NCBI RefSeq assembly: GCF_001551835.1
Contig: NZ_LODL01000021.1
Coordinates: 359,487 to 423,486 of the forward strand
Direction of reading: 5' to 3'
DNA length: 64,000 nt
Source of the DNA: Dechloromonas denitrificans
GTDB lineage: Bacteria > Pseudomonadota > Gammaproteobacteria > Burkholderiales > Rhodocyclaceae
Of this stretch, positions 57,292 through 64,000 are shown piece after piece. The notes beneath the pieces were generated by a model. It had not been told where the DNA came from. It did not search any database and saw nothing but the letters and a program-made list of their open reading frames with translations. The position numbers were made by a program, and so were the translations under genes. Each line of letters begins with the position of its first letter. Within the stretch, counting starts at the first letter, position 1.

Positions 57292-58418
57292 TGCAACTGC
57301 TGATAGAGCAAGCCGAGAATTTTCTTGGCAGTCTCGGACTTGTCGGTACCACCTTCACTGGTCAGCACCTTGACGGTGCTCTGGGCCCCAGCATCACTAA
57401 CGTGAATGCGGTACTGCACCTTGGAACTAGCCAGCGGCTCGCTGCTCTTCCAGAAGGTGAGCTTCGACAGGAATCCCTGATCCTTCTTACCGCTGTTGTC
57501 AGCCTCGGGATCGACATAGCGCACGAAGTACAGACCACGCGAGCGGTCACGGTCTTCGACGGTGAAGCCGACGCGATCCAGGGCCAAGCCAACCCGACGC
57601 CAGGCACGGTCGAAACGCTCATAGACTTCGAGTGTGCCGGCACCATCGTCGCTCTTCGCCAGGTTGGCGCGAGGCTCCGCCTTGGCTGTGGCGACAGATG
57701 CTTCCGCCCGCTTTTCTTCAGAACCCAGACGGACCATCAGGCGACGCAGCATCTCCGCCTCAAGCTCGGGGTCCGGCTGCCGTGGCTGCCAGCGCGTATC
57801 TTCCTTGGAGGAGGAGGTGTACACCTCTTCCATACCGCGATGGCTGATGAAAACATCGGTCGTACCGGGCTCGGCACCGGGTTCAAAACGGGTCCGGAAC
57901 TTGTCGCGCTCGCCGGTTGAGTACAGCGAATCAAGCAGCTTACCGATCGTGTTACGGATAATGTCGTCGCCGATCTTGGCACGATTTTCGGCCCAGTCGG
58001 TTTCCATCACGCCGGCATCCGGACGTTCGACGCTGATGATGAAACCGGTTTCCTGCCAGAAGTCCTTGACGGTATCCCAGAGTTTGTCAGCGGGGAGCGC
58101 AACGGCCAGCCAGCGCTGGTTGCCGGAGCGCTCGACACGGACCTTATCGACCTGCGGCAGGACCGTCGAATTCTGTGCCTGGGCAGCCGGGGTCCGATCT
58201 GCGCTATAGGCCGAGAAAGTGGCACTACCCTTGCCAGCAGCATCCGGCACCAGGAAACGGTCGTCGCGGGCAACCTGCGATAGATCGGGCGGAACCTCCA
58301 GCGTCGGCGCCTTGGTGGCAGATTTGTATTCGATCTTGCGTGTATCGGGAAGCATGCTGCAGCCAGCCAGGGAGATGGCCAGCAGCGAGAGAGTTAGGCC
58401 GGAAAGCCGACGATTCAT
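57288..58418 (-). CDS. bamC: Outer-membrane protein assembly factor BamC (NlpB-like)
   Basis: Lipoprotein component of the BAM complex, 376 residues. The lipobox LAGCSM puts the acylated Cys near residue 20. The unstructured N-terminus is followed by two helix-grip domains (about 105-215 and 265-375), with FLQ-type motifs such as WLAVALPADKLWDTVKDFWQETGFII and WRRVGLALDRVGFTVEDRDRSRGLYFVRY. Position directly downstream of dapA is the same as in E. coli (dapA-nlpB). A 15-base gap separates it from dapA. Confidence 0.88.
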   Translation of the reverse strand: MNRRLSGLTLSLLAISLAGCSMLPDTRKIEYKSATKAPTLEVPPDLSQVARDDRFLVPDAAGKGSATFSAYSADRTPAAQAQNSTVLPQVDKVRVERSGNQRWLAVALPADKLWDTVKDFWQETGFIISVERPDAGVMETDWAENRAKIGDDIIRNTIGKLLDSLYSTGERDKFRTRFEPGAEPGTTDVFISHRGMEEVYTSSSKEDTRWQPRQPDPELEAEMLRRLMVRLGSEEKRAEASVATAKAEPRANLAKSDDGAGTLEVYERFDRAWRRVGLALDRVGFTVEDRDRSRGLYFVRYVDPEADNSGKKDQGFLSKLTFWKSSEPLASSKVQYRIHVSDAGAQSTVKVLTSEGGTDKSETAKKILGLLYQQLQ

Positions 58419-58433
58419 GGTTACTGCGCTCCG

Positions 58434-59312
58434 TCAGGCAATGAGACCGGCCTGGCGCAGGGCAGCTAGCACGCGCGGCTGGTTGGCTTCGGACAGGGTG
58501 GTCAGCGGCAGGCGAATACCATTGGGCATCAAGCCCAGCTTATGTACTGCCCATTTGACCGGAATTGGATTGGCTTCGCAGAACAGGTCGCGATGCAAGC
58601 CAAGTAGCTTGAAATGGATCTCGCGAGCCCGAGCGATGTTGCCGGCGGCGGCCGCGACGCACATTTCGTGCATCAGGCGCGGCGCGACATTGGCCGTCAC
58701 CGAAATATCGCCATGGAAGCCGAGGCTGATCGTCGCCACGGCCGTCATGTCGTCACCGGTATACAGCGCGAAATCCTTCGGCGCCCGCGCGATCAGATCA
58801 CAGGCCCGGTCGATGCTGCCCGTTGCGTCCTTGACACCGACGATACCCGACACTTCGGCGAGGCGCAGAATGGTGTCGTTCGACATGTCGGCAACCGTGC
58901 GGCCCGGCACGTTATAAAGCAGCACCGGCAGTTCGACCGCTTCGGCAATTGCCTTGAAGTGGCGATAGAGACCTTCCTGCGTCGGCTTGTTGTAGTAAGG
59001 CACCACCGACAGGGCCATGTCGGCCCCGGCCTTCTTGGCGAACTCGGTCAGTTCGATGGCCTCGGCCGTCGAATTGGCACCGGTGCCGGCAATCACCGGA
59101 ATCCGGCCGGCGGCATGATCAACCGTAACCCGGATCAACTCGCAGTGCTCTTCGACATTGACCGTCGGCGACTCACCCGTCGTCCCGACAATTACGATCC
59201 CGTCCGTACCCTCGCGCACATGGAAATCGACGAGATTGCGCAGGGAGTTCAAATCGAGGCTGCCATCCTCGTGCATGGGCGTGACGATGGCGACAATGGA
59301 TCCAGTAATCAT
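58434..59312 (-). CDS. dapA: 4-hydroxy-tetrahydrodipicolinate synthase
   Basis: Class I aldolase of 292 residues that condenses pyruvate with aspartate semialdehyde at the start of lysine and meso-diaminopimelate synthesis. The Schiff-base Lys lies in [10 protein letters not shown] near residue 161, GTTGESPT near residue 43, and the Tyr in LLYNVPGRT near residue 133. The ATG at 59310-59312 gives the standard [13 protein letters not shown]; the frame extends ten codons further to 59339. Its substrate comes from asd at 38773-39906. Confidence 0.97.
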   Translation of the reverse strand: MITGSIVAIVTPMHEDGSLDLNSLRNLVDFHVREGTDGIVIVGTTGESPTVNVEEHCELIRVTVDHAAGRIPVIAGTGANSTAEAIELTEFAKKAGADMALSVVPYYNKPTQEGLYRHFKAIAEAVELPVLLYNVPGRTVADMSNDTILRLAEVSGIVGVKDATGSIDRACDLIARAPKDFALYTGDDMTAVATISLGFHGDISVTANVAPRLMHEMCVAAAAGNIARAREIHFKLLGLHRDLFCEANPIPVKWAVHKLGLMPNGIRLPLTTLSEANQPRVLAALRQAGLIA

Positions 59313-59390
59313 GGCCTTGTTAACAAGAAAATAATCCATCGATTGTAACTGAAGGGCTCCGGGAGCGGATAGCTGGCAGGTAACAGATTG

Positions 59391-60368
59391 TTATTTTTGC
59401 GCCAGCCAGTGCACACGGCCCTGCGCGATTCGCAGACAGCCCTCGGGCAACTGCAGCTCGGGATGACGATCGGGTGCCGCGGTCAGCAACTGACGGGCAA
59501 ACTCTTCGAGACGCGAGGCCACGGGCGTCCGCCAGCCCAATTCGCGCAAACGATAACGCAGCAGGTTTTTCAGGCGCGGCAAGGAGAGCCCACGCAGGGC
59601 GTGCAAAGAGGCAGTTTGGCCACCACTTTCCTGGACTTTTTGCCAGTCGACCGCAGCAAGTTCTGCCAGCAGTTGATCGGTTTCGCCAAAGTGGCTGGCC
59701 GCCAGCGCCAGCGAGGCTTCGGCCTGTGGAAAGCGGGCGCTCAGGCGGGGCAGGATTTCGTGGCGGAGAAAATTGCGCGAATATTGAAGATCAATATTGC
59801 TTTCGTCATCGATCCAGGCCAGGCCTTGCTGCCGTGCATAGTCTTCGATCTCCGCCCGACTGAACGCCAGTAACGGGCGTAGCAGACGGCGGGCGCCGAG
59901 CGGACGCTCGACCGGCATCCCGGCCGCACCGGCCACGCCGGCGCCGCGCAACAGATTGAATAATACGGTTTCAGCCTGATCGCCTTGGTGATGCGCCAGC
60001 AACAAGCTATCGGCATTGCAGTTGGCGAGCGCGGCATAGCGCGCCTGGCGCGCCGCGGCCTCCAGGCCCAGACCGCTTTGGCGATCGACCGCGACATGAG
60101 CAATGTCGAGCACCACCGCCAGGCGGCGGCAGTAATCGGCGCAAAAGGCAGCCCACTCGTCGGCGTTGGGCGACAAGCCATGATGAACATGAATAGCGCT
60201 GAGGCGAGCCCCCAGGCCCAGACGACTCAGCAGATGCAGCAGGACGACCGAGTCGCAACCGCCGGAAAGGCCGACGCAGATGCGCTCGGCCGGCGCCAGA
60301 CGGGTGGCGATAAAATCGCCGACCCGACCGGGCAGATCAATTGACCGCTTGTTCCTTGTAGCGGCCAT
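59391..60368 (-). CDS. tilS: tRNA(Ile)-lysidine synthase, short form
   Basis: PP-loop ATPase of 325 residues that converts C34 to lysidine in tRNA-Ile(CAU). The PP-loop SGGCDS is near residue 36, followed by [38 protein letters not shown] and [14 protein letters not shown]. It is about 100 residues shorter than E. coli TilS and appears to lack most of the usual C-terminal domain; the stop is 78 bases from dapA, so there is no room for a missing piece nearby. The first 32 bases lie within the 3' end of accA. Naturally short TilS proteins are known. Confidence 0.93.
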   Translation of the reverse strand: MAATRNKRSIDLPGRVGDFIATRLAPAERICVGLSGGCDSVVLLHLLSRLGLGARLSAIHVHHGLSPNADEWAAFCADYCRRLAVVLDIAHVAVDRQSGLGLEAAARQARYAALANCNADSLLLAHHQGDQAETVLFNLLRGAGVAGAAGMPVERPLGARRLLRPLLAFSRAEIEDYARQQGLAWIDDESNIDLQYSRNFLRHEILPRLSARFPQAEASLALAASHFGETDQLLAELAAVDWQKVQESGGQTASLHALRGLSLPRLKNLLRYRLRELGWRTPVASRLEEFARQLLTAAPDRHPELQLPEGCLRIAQGRVHWLAQK

Positions 60369-61305
60369 AGCTCATCAGCCGCTCGTAACGCGTCGCCAGC
60401 AACTCGGCCGTAGACAGGCCGGAAAGCTGCTTCAGCGCATCCTGCAAGGCCTTTTTCAGACTGTTGGCCATCGCCGTGTGATCGCGGTGCGCACCACCCA
60501 GCGGCTCGCTGACGATCTTGTCGATCAGGCCCAGAGTCTTCAGGCGCGGCGCCGTGATGCCCATCGTTTCGGCTGCTTCCGGCGCCTTCTCGGCACTTTT
60601 CCACAAAATGGAGGCACAACCTTCCGGCGAAATCACCGAGTAGGTGGAATATTGCAGCATCTGCACGATATCGCCGACCGCGATGGCCAGTGCGCCGCCT
60701 GAACCGCCTTCGCCGATGATGGTGACGATGACCGGCACCTTGAGTTCGGCCATCACGTACAGGTTGCGACCGATGGCTTCGGACTGGCCGCGCTCTTCGG
60801 CATCGATGCCGGGATAGGCGCCGGGCGTATCGACGAAGGTCAGCACCGGAATGCCGAACTTTTCGGCCAGTTTCATCAGGCGCAGCGCCTTGCGATAGCC
60901 CTCCGGGCGCGGCATGCCGAAATTACGATAGATCTTTTCCTTGGTGTCGCGGCCCTTCTGGTGGCCGATCACCATCACCGGCTGGCCATTGAAGCGGGCC
61001 AGACCGCCGACGATCGCATGGTCATCGGCAAAGGCACGATCGCCATGCAATTCTTCAAAATCGGTGAAGATCAGCGACAGATAGTCCAGCGTATAGGGAC
61101 GCTGCGGATGGCGCGCCACCTGCGAAATCTGCCAGGAGGAAAGCTTGGCGTAGATATCCTTGGTCAGCTGCGCGCCTTTTTTCTCCAACCGTTCAATCTC
61201 TTCCGAGATATCGACAGCGGAATCATCCTGCACGAAGCGCAGCTCTTCGATCTTTGCTTCGAGGTCGGCAATGGACTGCTCGAAGTCGAGGAAACTTGTT
61301 TTCAT
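60337..61305 (-). CDS. accA: Acetyl-CoA carboxylase carboxyltransferase subunit alpha
   Basis: Alpha subunit of the carboxyltransferase, 322 residues, the partner of AccD (30498-31367). [22 protein letters not shown] is the family opening. [33 protein letters not shown] and [26 protein letters not shown] are conserved active-site segments. A possible promoter lies about 30 bases upstream. tilS overlaps its last 32 bases. Confidence 0.97.
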   Translation of the reverse strand: MKTSFLDFEQSIADLEAKIEELRFVQDDSAVDISEEIERLEKKGAQLTKDIYAKLSSWQISQVARHPQRPYTLDYLSLIFTDFEELHGDRAFADDHAIVGGLARFNGQPVMVIGHQKGRDTKEKIYRNFGMPRPEGYRKALRLMKLAEKFGIPVLTFVDTPGAYPGIDAEERGQSEAIGRNLYVMAELKVPVIVTIIGEGGSGGALAIAVGDIVQMLQYSTYSVISPEGCASILWKSAEKAPEAAETMGITAPRLKTLGLIDKIVSEPLGGAHRDHTAMANSLKKALQDALKQLSGLSTAELLATRYERLMSYGRYKEQAVN

Positions 61306-61333
61306 GGACAGCTCGTTTTCTAGGTCGGCGGGT

Positions 61334-61361
61334 ATTTTACCCTAAAGGTTGCCGGACCCAA
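61334..61361 (-). promoter_or_regulatory. Possible accA promoter
   Basis: On the minus strand TTGGGT (61361-61356) and TAAAAT (61339-61334) are 16 bases apart, about 29 bases before the accA ATG. Good -10, weaker -35. Confidence 0.38.
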
Positions 61362-61481
61362 TTTTCGATAAGTCTGACACCAGGTGTCGAGTCCGGCGGT
61401 CAACGTCCCGAAAACGGCAAAAATGCGCAAGGCCCGAGATTTTGTTAACATCGCCGGCAACCAAAAACTAGAAAGTTTGCC

Positions 61482-62645
61482 ATGTCCGCGAATGACCTGC
61501 TGTTCCTGCACCCCTTGCTCGGCGCGGACGACTCCTGGTCAGGCTACCTGGTCGAGACAGCACCGGATGCCAATCCGGAAAACGCCCTGGCCCAGCTCTG
61601 CCAACACCCGCTACTGCGTCAATTCGACCAGCGCCAGCCCTGGCTCTTGCCTGCCCTGCCCGGCGTCAGCCCACAATGTACGATCGAGACTGCAGTACAT
61701 CTCTTTCCGGCCCGCGCAACGGAGGCTCAGGAGGCACTGGAAAAGGAATTGCGCCTCGCCAAGTGCAAGCTCGGCCTGTGCGCCGCGCCCGAAGAGCGGC
61801 TGCCGATGCCGGGAACCTGGGATTACCTGCTGATCGGCACCAGCCATGCCCGCACCCTGCGCCCATTCACGCTGGCCGGCATGTCGAGCCGGACCATCGT
61901 CGTCGCCACCGGCGTGCACAGCCCGGCCGACTACGCCTGGGCGCGCGACAACGCCTGCAGCCTGTCCACCTCGGAATTCCTGCTCAGCCGCGACCAGAAG
62001 GGCAAGAAGGCCGACATGACGCGCGTCAAGCTGCTCGAAATGCTCGCTCTGATTGCCGAAGATGCCGATACCGAAGCCATCGAGGAAATTTTCAAACAGG
62101 AACCAAAGCTCTCGTACAGCCTGCTCCGCCTGGTCAACTCCGCCGCCATTGCGCCGCGCAGCCCGATCACCAGCTTCTCGCAGGCGATCAACCTGCTCGG
62201 CCGCCGGCAGTTGCAACGCTGGTTGCAACTGCTGGTCTATGCCGATCCGAACAATGGCCAGCACCCCAATCCCTTGCTGCAAAAGGCTGCCGCCCGCGGC
62301 CGCCTGCTCGAACTGCTGGCGGCGAAACTGCACCCGGCACCAGCGGTCGACAATATTGAAGATGCGGCTTTCATGGTTGGCGTCTTCTCCTTGCTCGACG
62401 TCCTGCTCAATATGTCGATGACCGAGATTCTGCAGCAGTTGCCGCTCGCCCCGGCCGTACGCGATGCGCTGGCCGAATACGGCGGCGCGCTGGGCACCAT
62501 GCTACGCGTCGTCGAAGCCGCCGAAAGCCGCGACCTGGCAGCAGCGGCCAAGCAGATGGCGGAGAGCAGCGTCGATGGCGAAAGCTACCTGAACGCCCAG
62601 CTGTCGGCCTTGAACTGGGCGGCAAAAATCCACCATACAGCCTGA
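61482..62645 (+). CDS. HDOD-domain signalling protein with degenerate N-terminal domain
   Basis: Protein of 387 residues. The HDOD domain (about 175-375) has FKQEPKLSYSLLRLVNSAAIAPRSPITSFSQAINLLGRRQLQRWLQLLVY, a strong match to HDOD proteins of the YuxH (EAL-HDOD) type. The N-terminal 170 residues resemble a degenerate EAL domain without catalytic motifs, so enzymatic turnover of cyclic-di-GMP is unlikely. Such proteins act in signalling through unknown partners. A second HDOD gene occurs at 63445. It is divergent from accA across 176 bases. Confidence 0.83.
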   Translation: MSANDLLFLHPLLGADDSWSGYLVETAPDANPENALAQLCQHPLLRQFDQRQPWLLPALPGVSPQCTIETAVHLFPARATEAQEALEKELRLAKCKLGLCAAPEERLPMPGTWDYLLIGTSHARTLRPFTLAGMSSRTIVVATGVHSPADYAWARDNACSLSTSEFLLSRDQKGKKADMTRVKLLEMLALIAEDADTEAIEEIFKQEPKLSYSLLRLVNSAAIAPRSPITSFSQAINLLGRRQLQRWLQLLVYADPNNGQHPNPLLQKAAARGRLLELLAAKLHPAPAVDNIEDAAFMVGVFSLLDVLLNMSMTEILQQLPLAPAVRDALAEYGGALGTMLRVVEAAESRDLAAAAKQMAESSVDGESYLNAQLSALNWAAKIHHTA

Positions 62646-62679
62646 GGCGGCGGCCGGGAGGCCCCCGCCCCGCGTCCCA

Positions 62680-63321
62680 TCAGCCGAAACGGCCGCTCAG
62701 GAAAGGGTTGTAGCGGCGCTCTTCACCGAAGTCGGACATCGGCCCGTGGCCGGGGATGAAGGCCACCTCATCGCCGAGCGGGAATAACTGCTCCTTGATC
62801 GAGCGAATCAGCGTCTCGTGATCGCCTTTCGGAAAATCGGTGCGTCCGATCGAGCCCTGAAACAGCACGTCACCGACTTGCGCCAGATGGCTAGGGGCAT
62901 GGTAGAAGACGACATGGCCCGGCGTGTGCCCCGGGCAATGCAGCACATCGAGTTCGACCTCGCCGAACTGCACCTTGTCACCGCCCTTCAACCAGCGCGT
63001 CGGTTCGAAGCTCTTGACGCTGGGGAAACCGAACATCTTGCTTTGCTGCGGCATGCCTTCGATCCAGAAACGGTCATCCTCGTGCGGCCCCTCGATCGGC
63101 ACACCGCTGCGCTCGGCCAGTGCGGCGACGGCGCCGGCGTGGTCGATATGGCCGTGGGTGACGAGGATCTTGACCAGCGTCAGGTTCTCGTCGGCCAGCG
63201 CCTGCAGGATGCGCTCGACATCGCCACCGGGATCGATCACAACCGCCTGACGGGTTTTTTCGCACCAGAAAATGGTGCAGTTCTGCTCGAAAGGAGTAAC
63301 CGGAACAATGGCGTAACGCAT
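62680..63321 (-). CDS. YcbL/glyoxalase-II-like MBL-fold hydrolase
   Basis: MBL-fold hydrolase of 213 residues. The metal ligands are THGHIDHAG near residue 55, HTPGH near residue 132, the Asp in VGDVLFQGSIGR and the C-terminal GHGP. This matches the YcbL subgroup of type I glyoxalase II, which hydrolyses S-lactoylglutathione or related thioesters. It lies between two plus-strand HDOD genes and has no obvious operon partner. The exact substrate is uncertain. Confidence 0.88.
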   Translation of the reverse strand: MRYAIVPVTPFEQNCTIFWCEKTRQAVVIDPGGDVERILQALADENLTLVKILVTHGHIDHAGAVAALAERSGVPIEGPHEDDRFWIEGMPQQSKMFGFPSVKSFEPTRWLKGGDKVQFGEVELDVLHCPGHTPGHVVFYHAPSHLAQVGDVLFQGSIGRTDFPKGDHETLIRSIKEQLFPLGDEVAFIPGHGPMSDFGEERRYNPFLSGRFG

Positions 63322-63444
63322 GGCAAAAACCGAAATGATTGAGTGACGGCGATTATCGCATGGCGGCGCCCTTGCCCGCCGTGGGCGGCCCCCTTACACT
63401 CAGGCGCTTGGAGAGACTGCTGCATATTCGAGGACGATAAAAAC

Positions 63445-64000
63445 ATGATCGACCACCCGCTGCCCGACATCGAAAGCTGGGTCCTGTTCTTCAACAACAA
63501 TAGTCTGCCCGTGCTGCGCGTCACCAAGCGCCGACTCGACGAAATGCGCGACAACCTCGACCGCGTCGACGCCCGCGAACTGGCCCGCGTCATCCTGCAG
63601 GACCCGATCATGACGGTGCGCGTGCTGGCCTACATCCAGCCGATGCGTGGCCGCGCCCTGCAGCACGACATCACGACCATTGCCAGCGCGGTGATGATGG
63701 CCGGCATCGAACCCTTCTTCAATCGTTTCTCAGAGCTGCTGACCATCGAGGAGCAACTGCAGGGCGAGAACCGGCACGCCCTGCTCGGCATCCTGCAAAT
63801 CATCCGTCGCGCCCAGCGGGCCGCCGACTACGCCCAGGAATGGGCTATCTGGCGCCACGACATCAACATGGAAGAGGTGCGCATCGCTGCCCTGCTGCAC
63901 GATCTGGCTGAAATTCTCGTCTGGTGTTCAGCCCCGAAACTCGGTCTCGACATTCTCGCCCGGCAACAAGCCCAACCGACGCTGCGCAGTGCCGATGCGC
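63445..64000 (+). CDS. HDOD-domain protein, 3' end cut by window edge
   Basis: The first 185 codons of a second HDOD-type protein run off the right edge in frame. RVTKRRLDEMRDNLDRVDARELARVILQDPIMTVRVLAYIQPMR, and a later HDLAEILVW, fit the HDOD fold. The ATG at 63445 is preceded by AGGACG, a moderate ribosome site. It diverges from the MBL gene and is a relative of the HDOD protein at 61482. The total length cannot be known. Confidence 0.75.
   Translation, partial: MIDHPLPDIESWVLFFNNNSLPVLRVTKRRLDEMRDNLDRVDARELARVILQDPIMTVRVLAYIQPMRGRALQHDITTIASAVMMAGIEPFFNRFSELLTIEEQLQGENRHALLGILQIIRRAQRAADYAQEWAIWRHDINMEEVRIAALLHDLAEILVWCSAPKLGLDILARQQAQPTLRSADA

Overview
The window looks like chromosomal DNA from a GC-rich betaproteobacterium, most likely of the Rhodocyclaceae (Dechloromonas/Azonexus type). 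This rests on gene order rather than on any search: leuC-leuD-leuB-asd-fimV-truA-trpF-trpB-trpA-accD-folC-SPOR-cvpA-purF-metZ is a characteristic betaproteobacterial backbone, and it carries an MSHA-type pilus locus and many cyclic-di-GMP proteins. No insertion sequence, prophage, CRISPR array or rRNA operon was seen. One tRNA (tRNA-Ser, UGA) is present.

Layout. (1) 1-5430, plus strand: an envelope/repair run with an L,D-transpeptidase (cut by the left edge), periplasmic and cytoplasmic cyclophilins, lpxH, recQ and a DUF2238-type membrane protein. (2) 5523-22410: a complete MSHA-like type IV pilus locus in three blocks. mshI-I2-J-K-L-M-N (minus strand) encodes the inner-membrane platform, secretin and ATPase-like protein. 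mshQ-C-D-O-P (plus strand) encodes a large surface/tip candidate and four minor pilins. mshE-G-F-B-A (minus strand) encodes the assembly ATPase, platform protein and pilins. (3) 22539-25223: rhlE and a DUF3391/HD-GYP cyclic-di-GMP phosphodiesterase. (4) 25220-35357, minus strand: a tightly overlapping biosynthetic run (EcfT/CbiQ-like membrane protein, truA, trpF, trpB, trpA, accD, folC, SPOR protein, cvpA, purF, metZ) that ends in the HD-GYP gene. (5) 35420-43081, minus strand: fimV, asd, leuB, leuD, leuC. (6) 43112-48413: an MFS transporter, a YdcH-type protein, aroC, a 52-residue ORF, a CBS protein, a small HTH regulator, a radical SAM protein and queD. (7) 48485-53204, plus strand: a three-gene module of a PhnD-like periplasmic binding protein, a membrane PAS-PAS-GGDEF-EAL protein and a patatin phospholipase. 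(8) 53211-61305: tRNA-Ser, a BI-1 family protein, rlmD, a DUF7931-like protein, an Ala/Pro/Glu-rich lipoprotein, an MBL hydrolase, bamC, dapA, tilS and accA. (9) 61482-64000: two HDOD proteins flanking a YcbL/GloB-like hydrolase, the last gene cut by the right edge.

How it fits together. Cyclic-di-GMP is a recurring theme: MshE has an MshEN-type ligand-binding N-terminus, an HD-GYP enzyme lies just beyond rhlE, a GGDEF-EAL sensor is paired with its own binding protein, and two HDOD proteins sit at the right end. The MSHA locus is the main accessory system. Its QCDOP block is inverted relative to the Vibrio order, and mshQ is placed first. All functional calls come from motifs and context read by eye.
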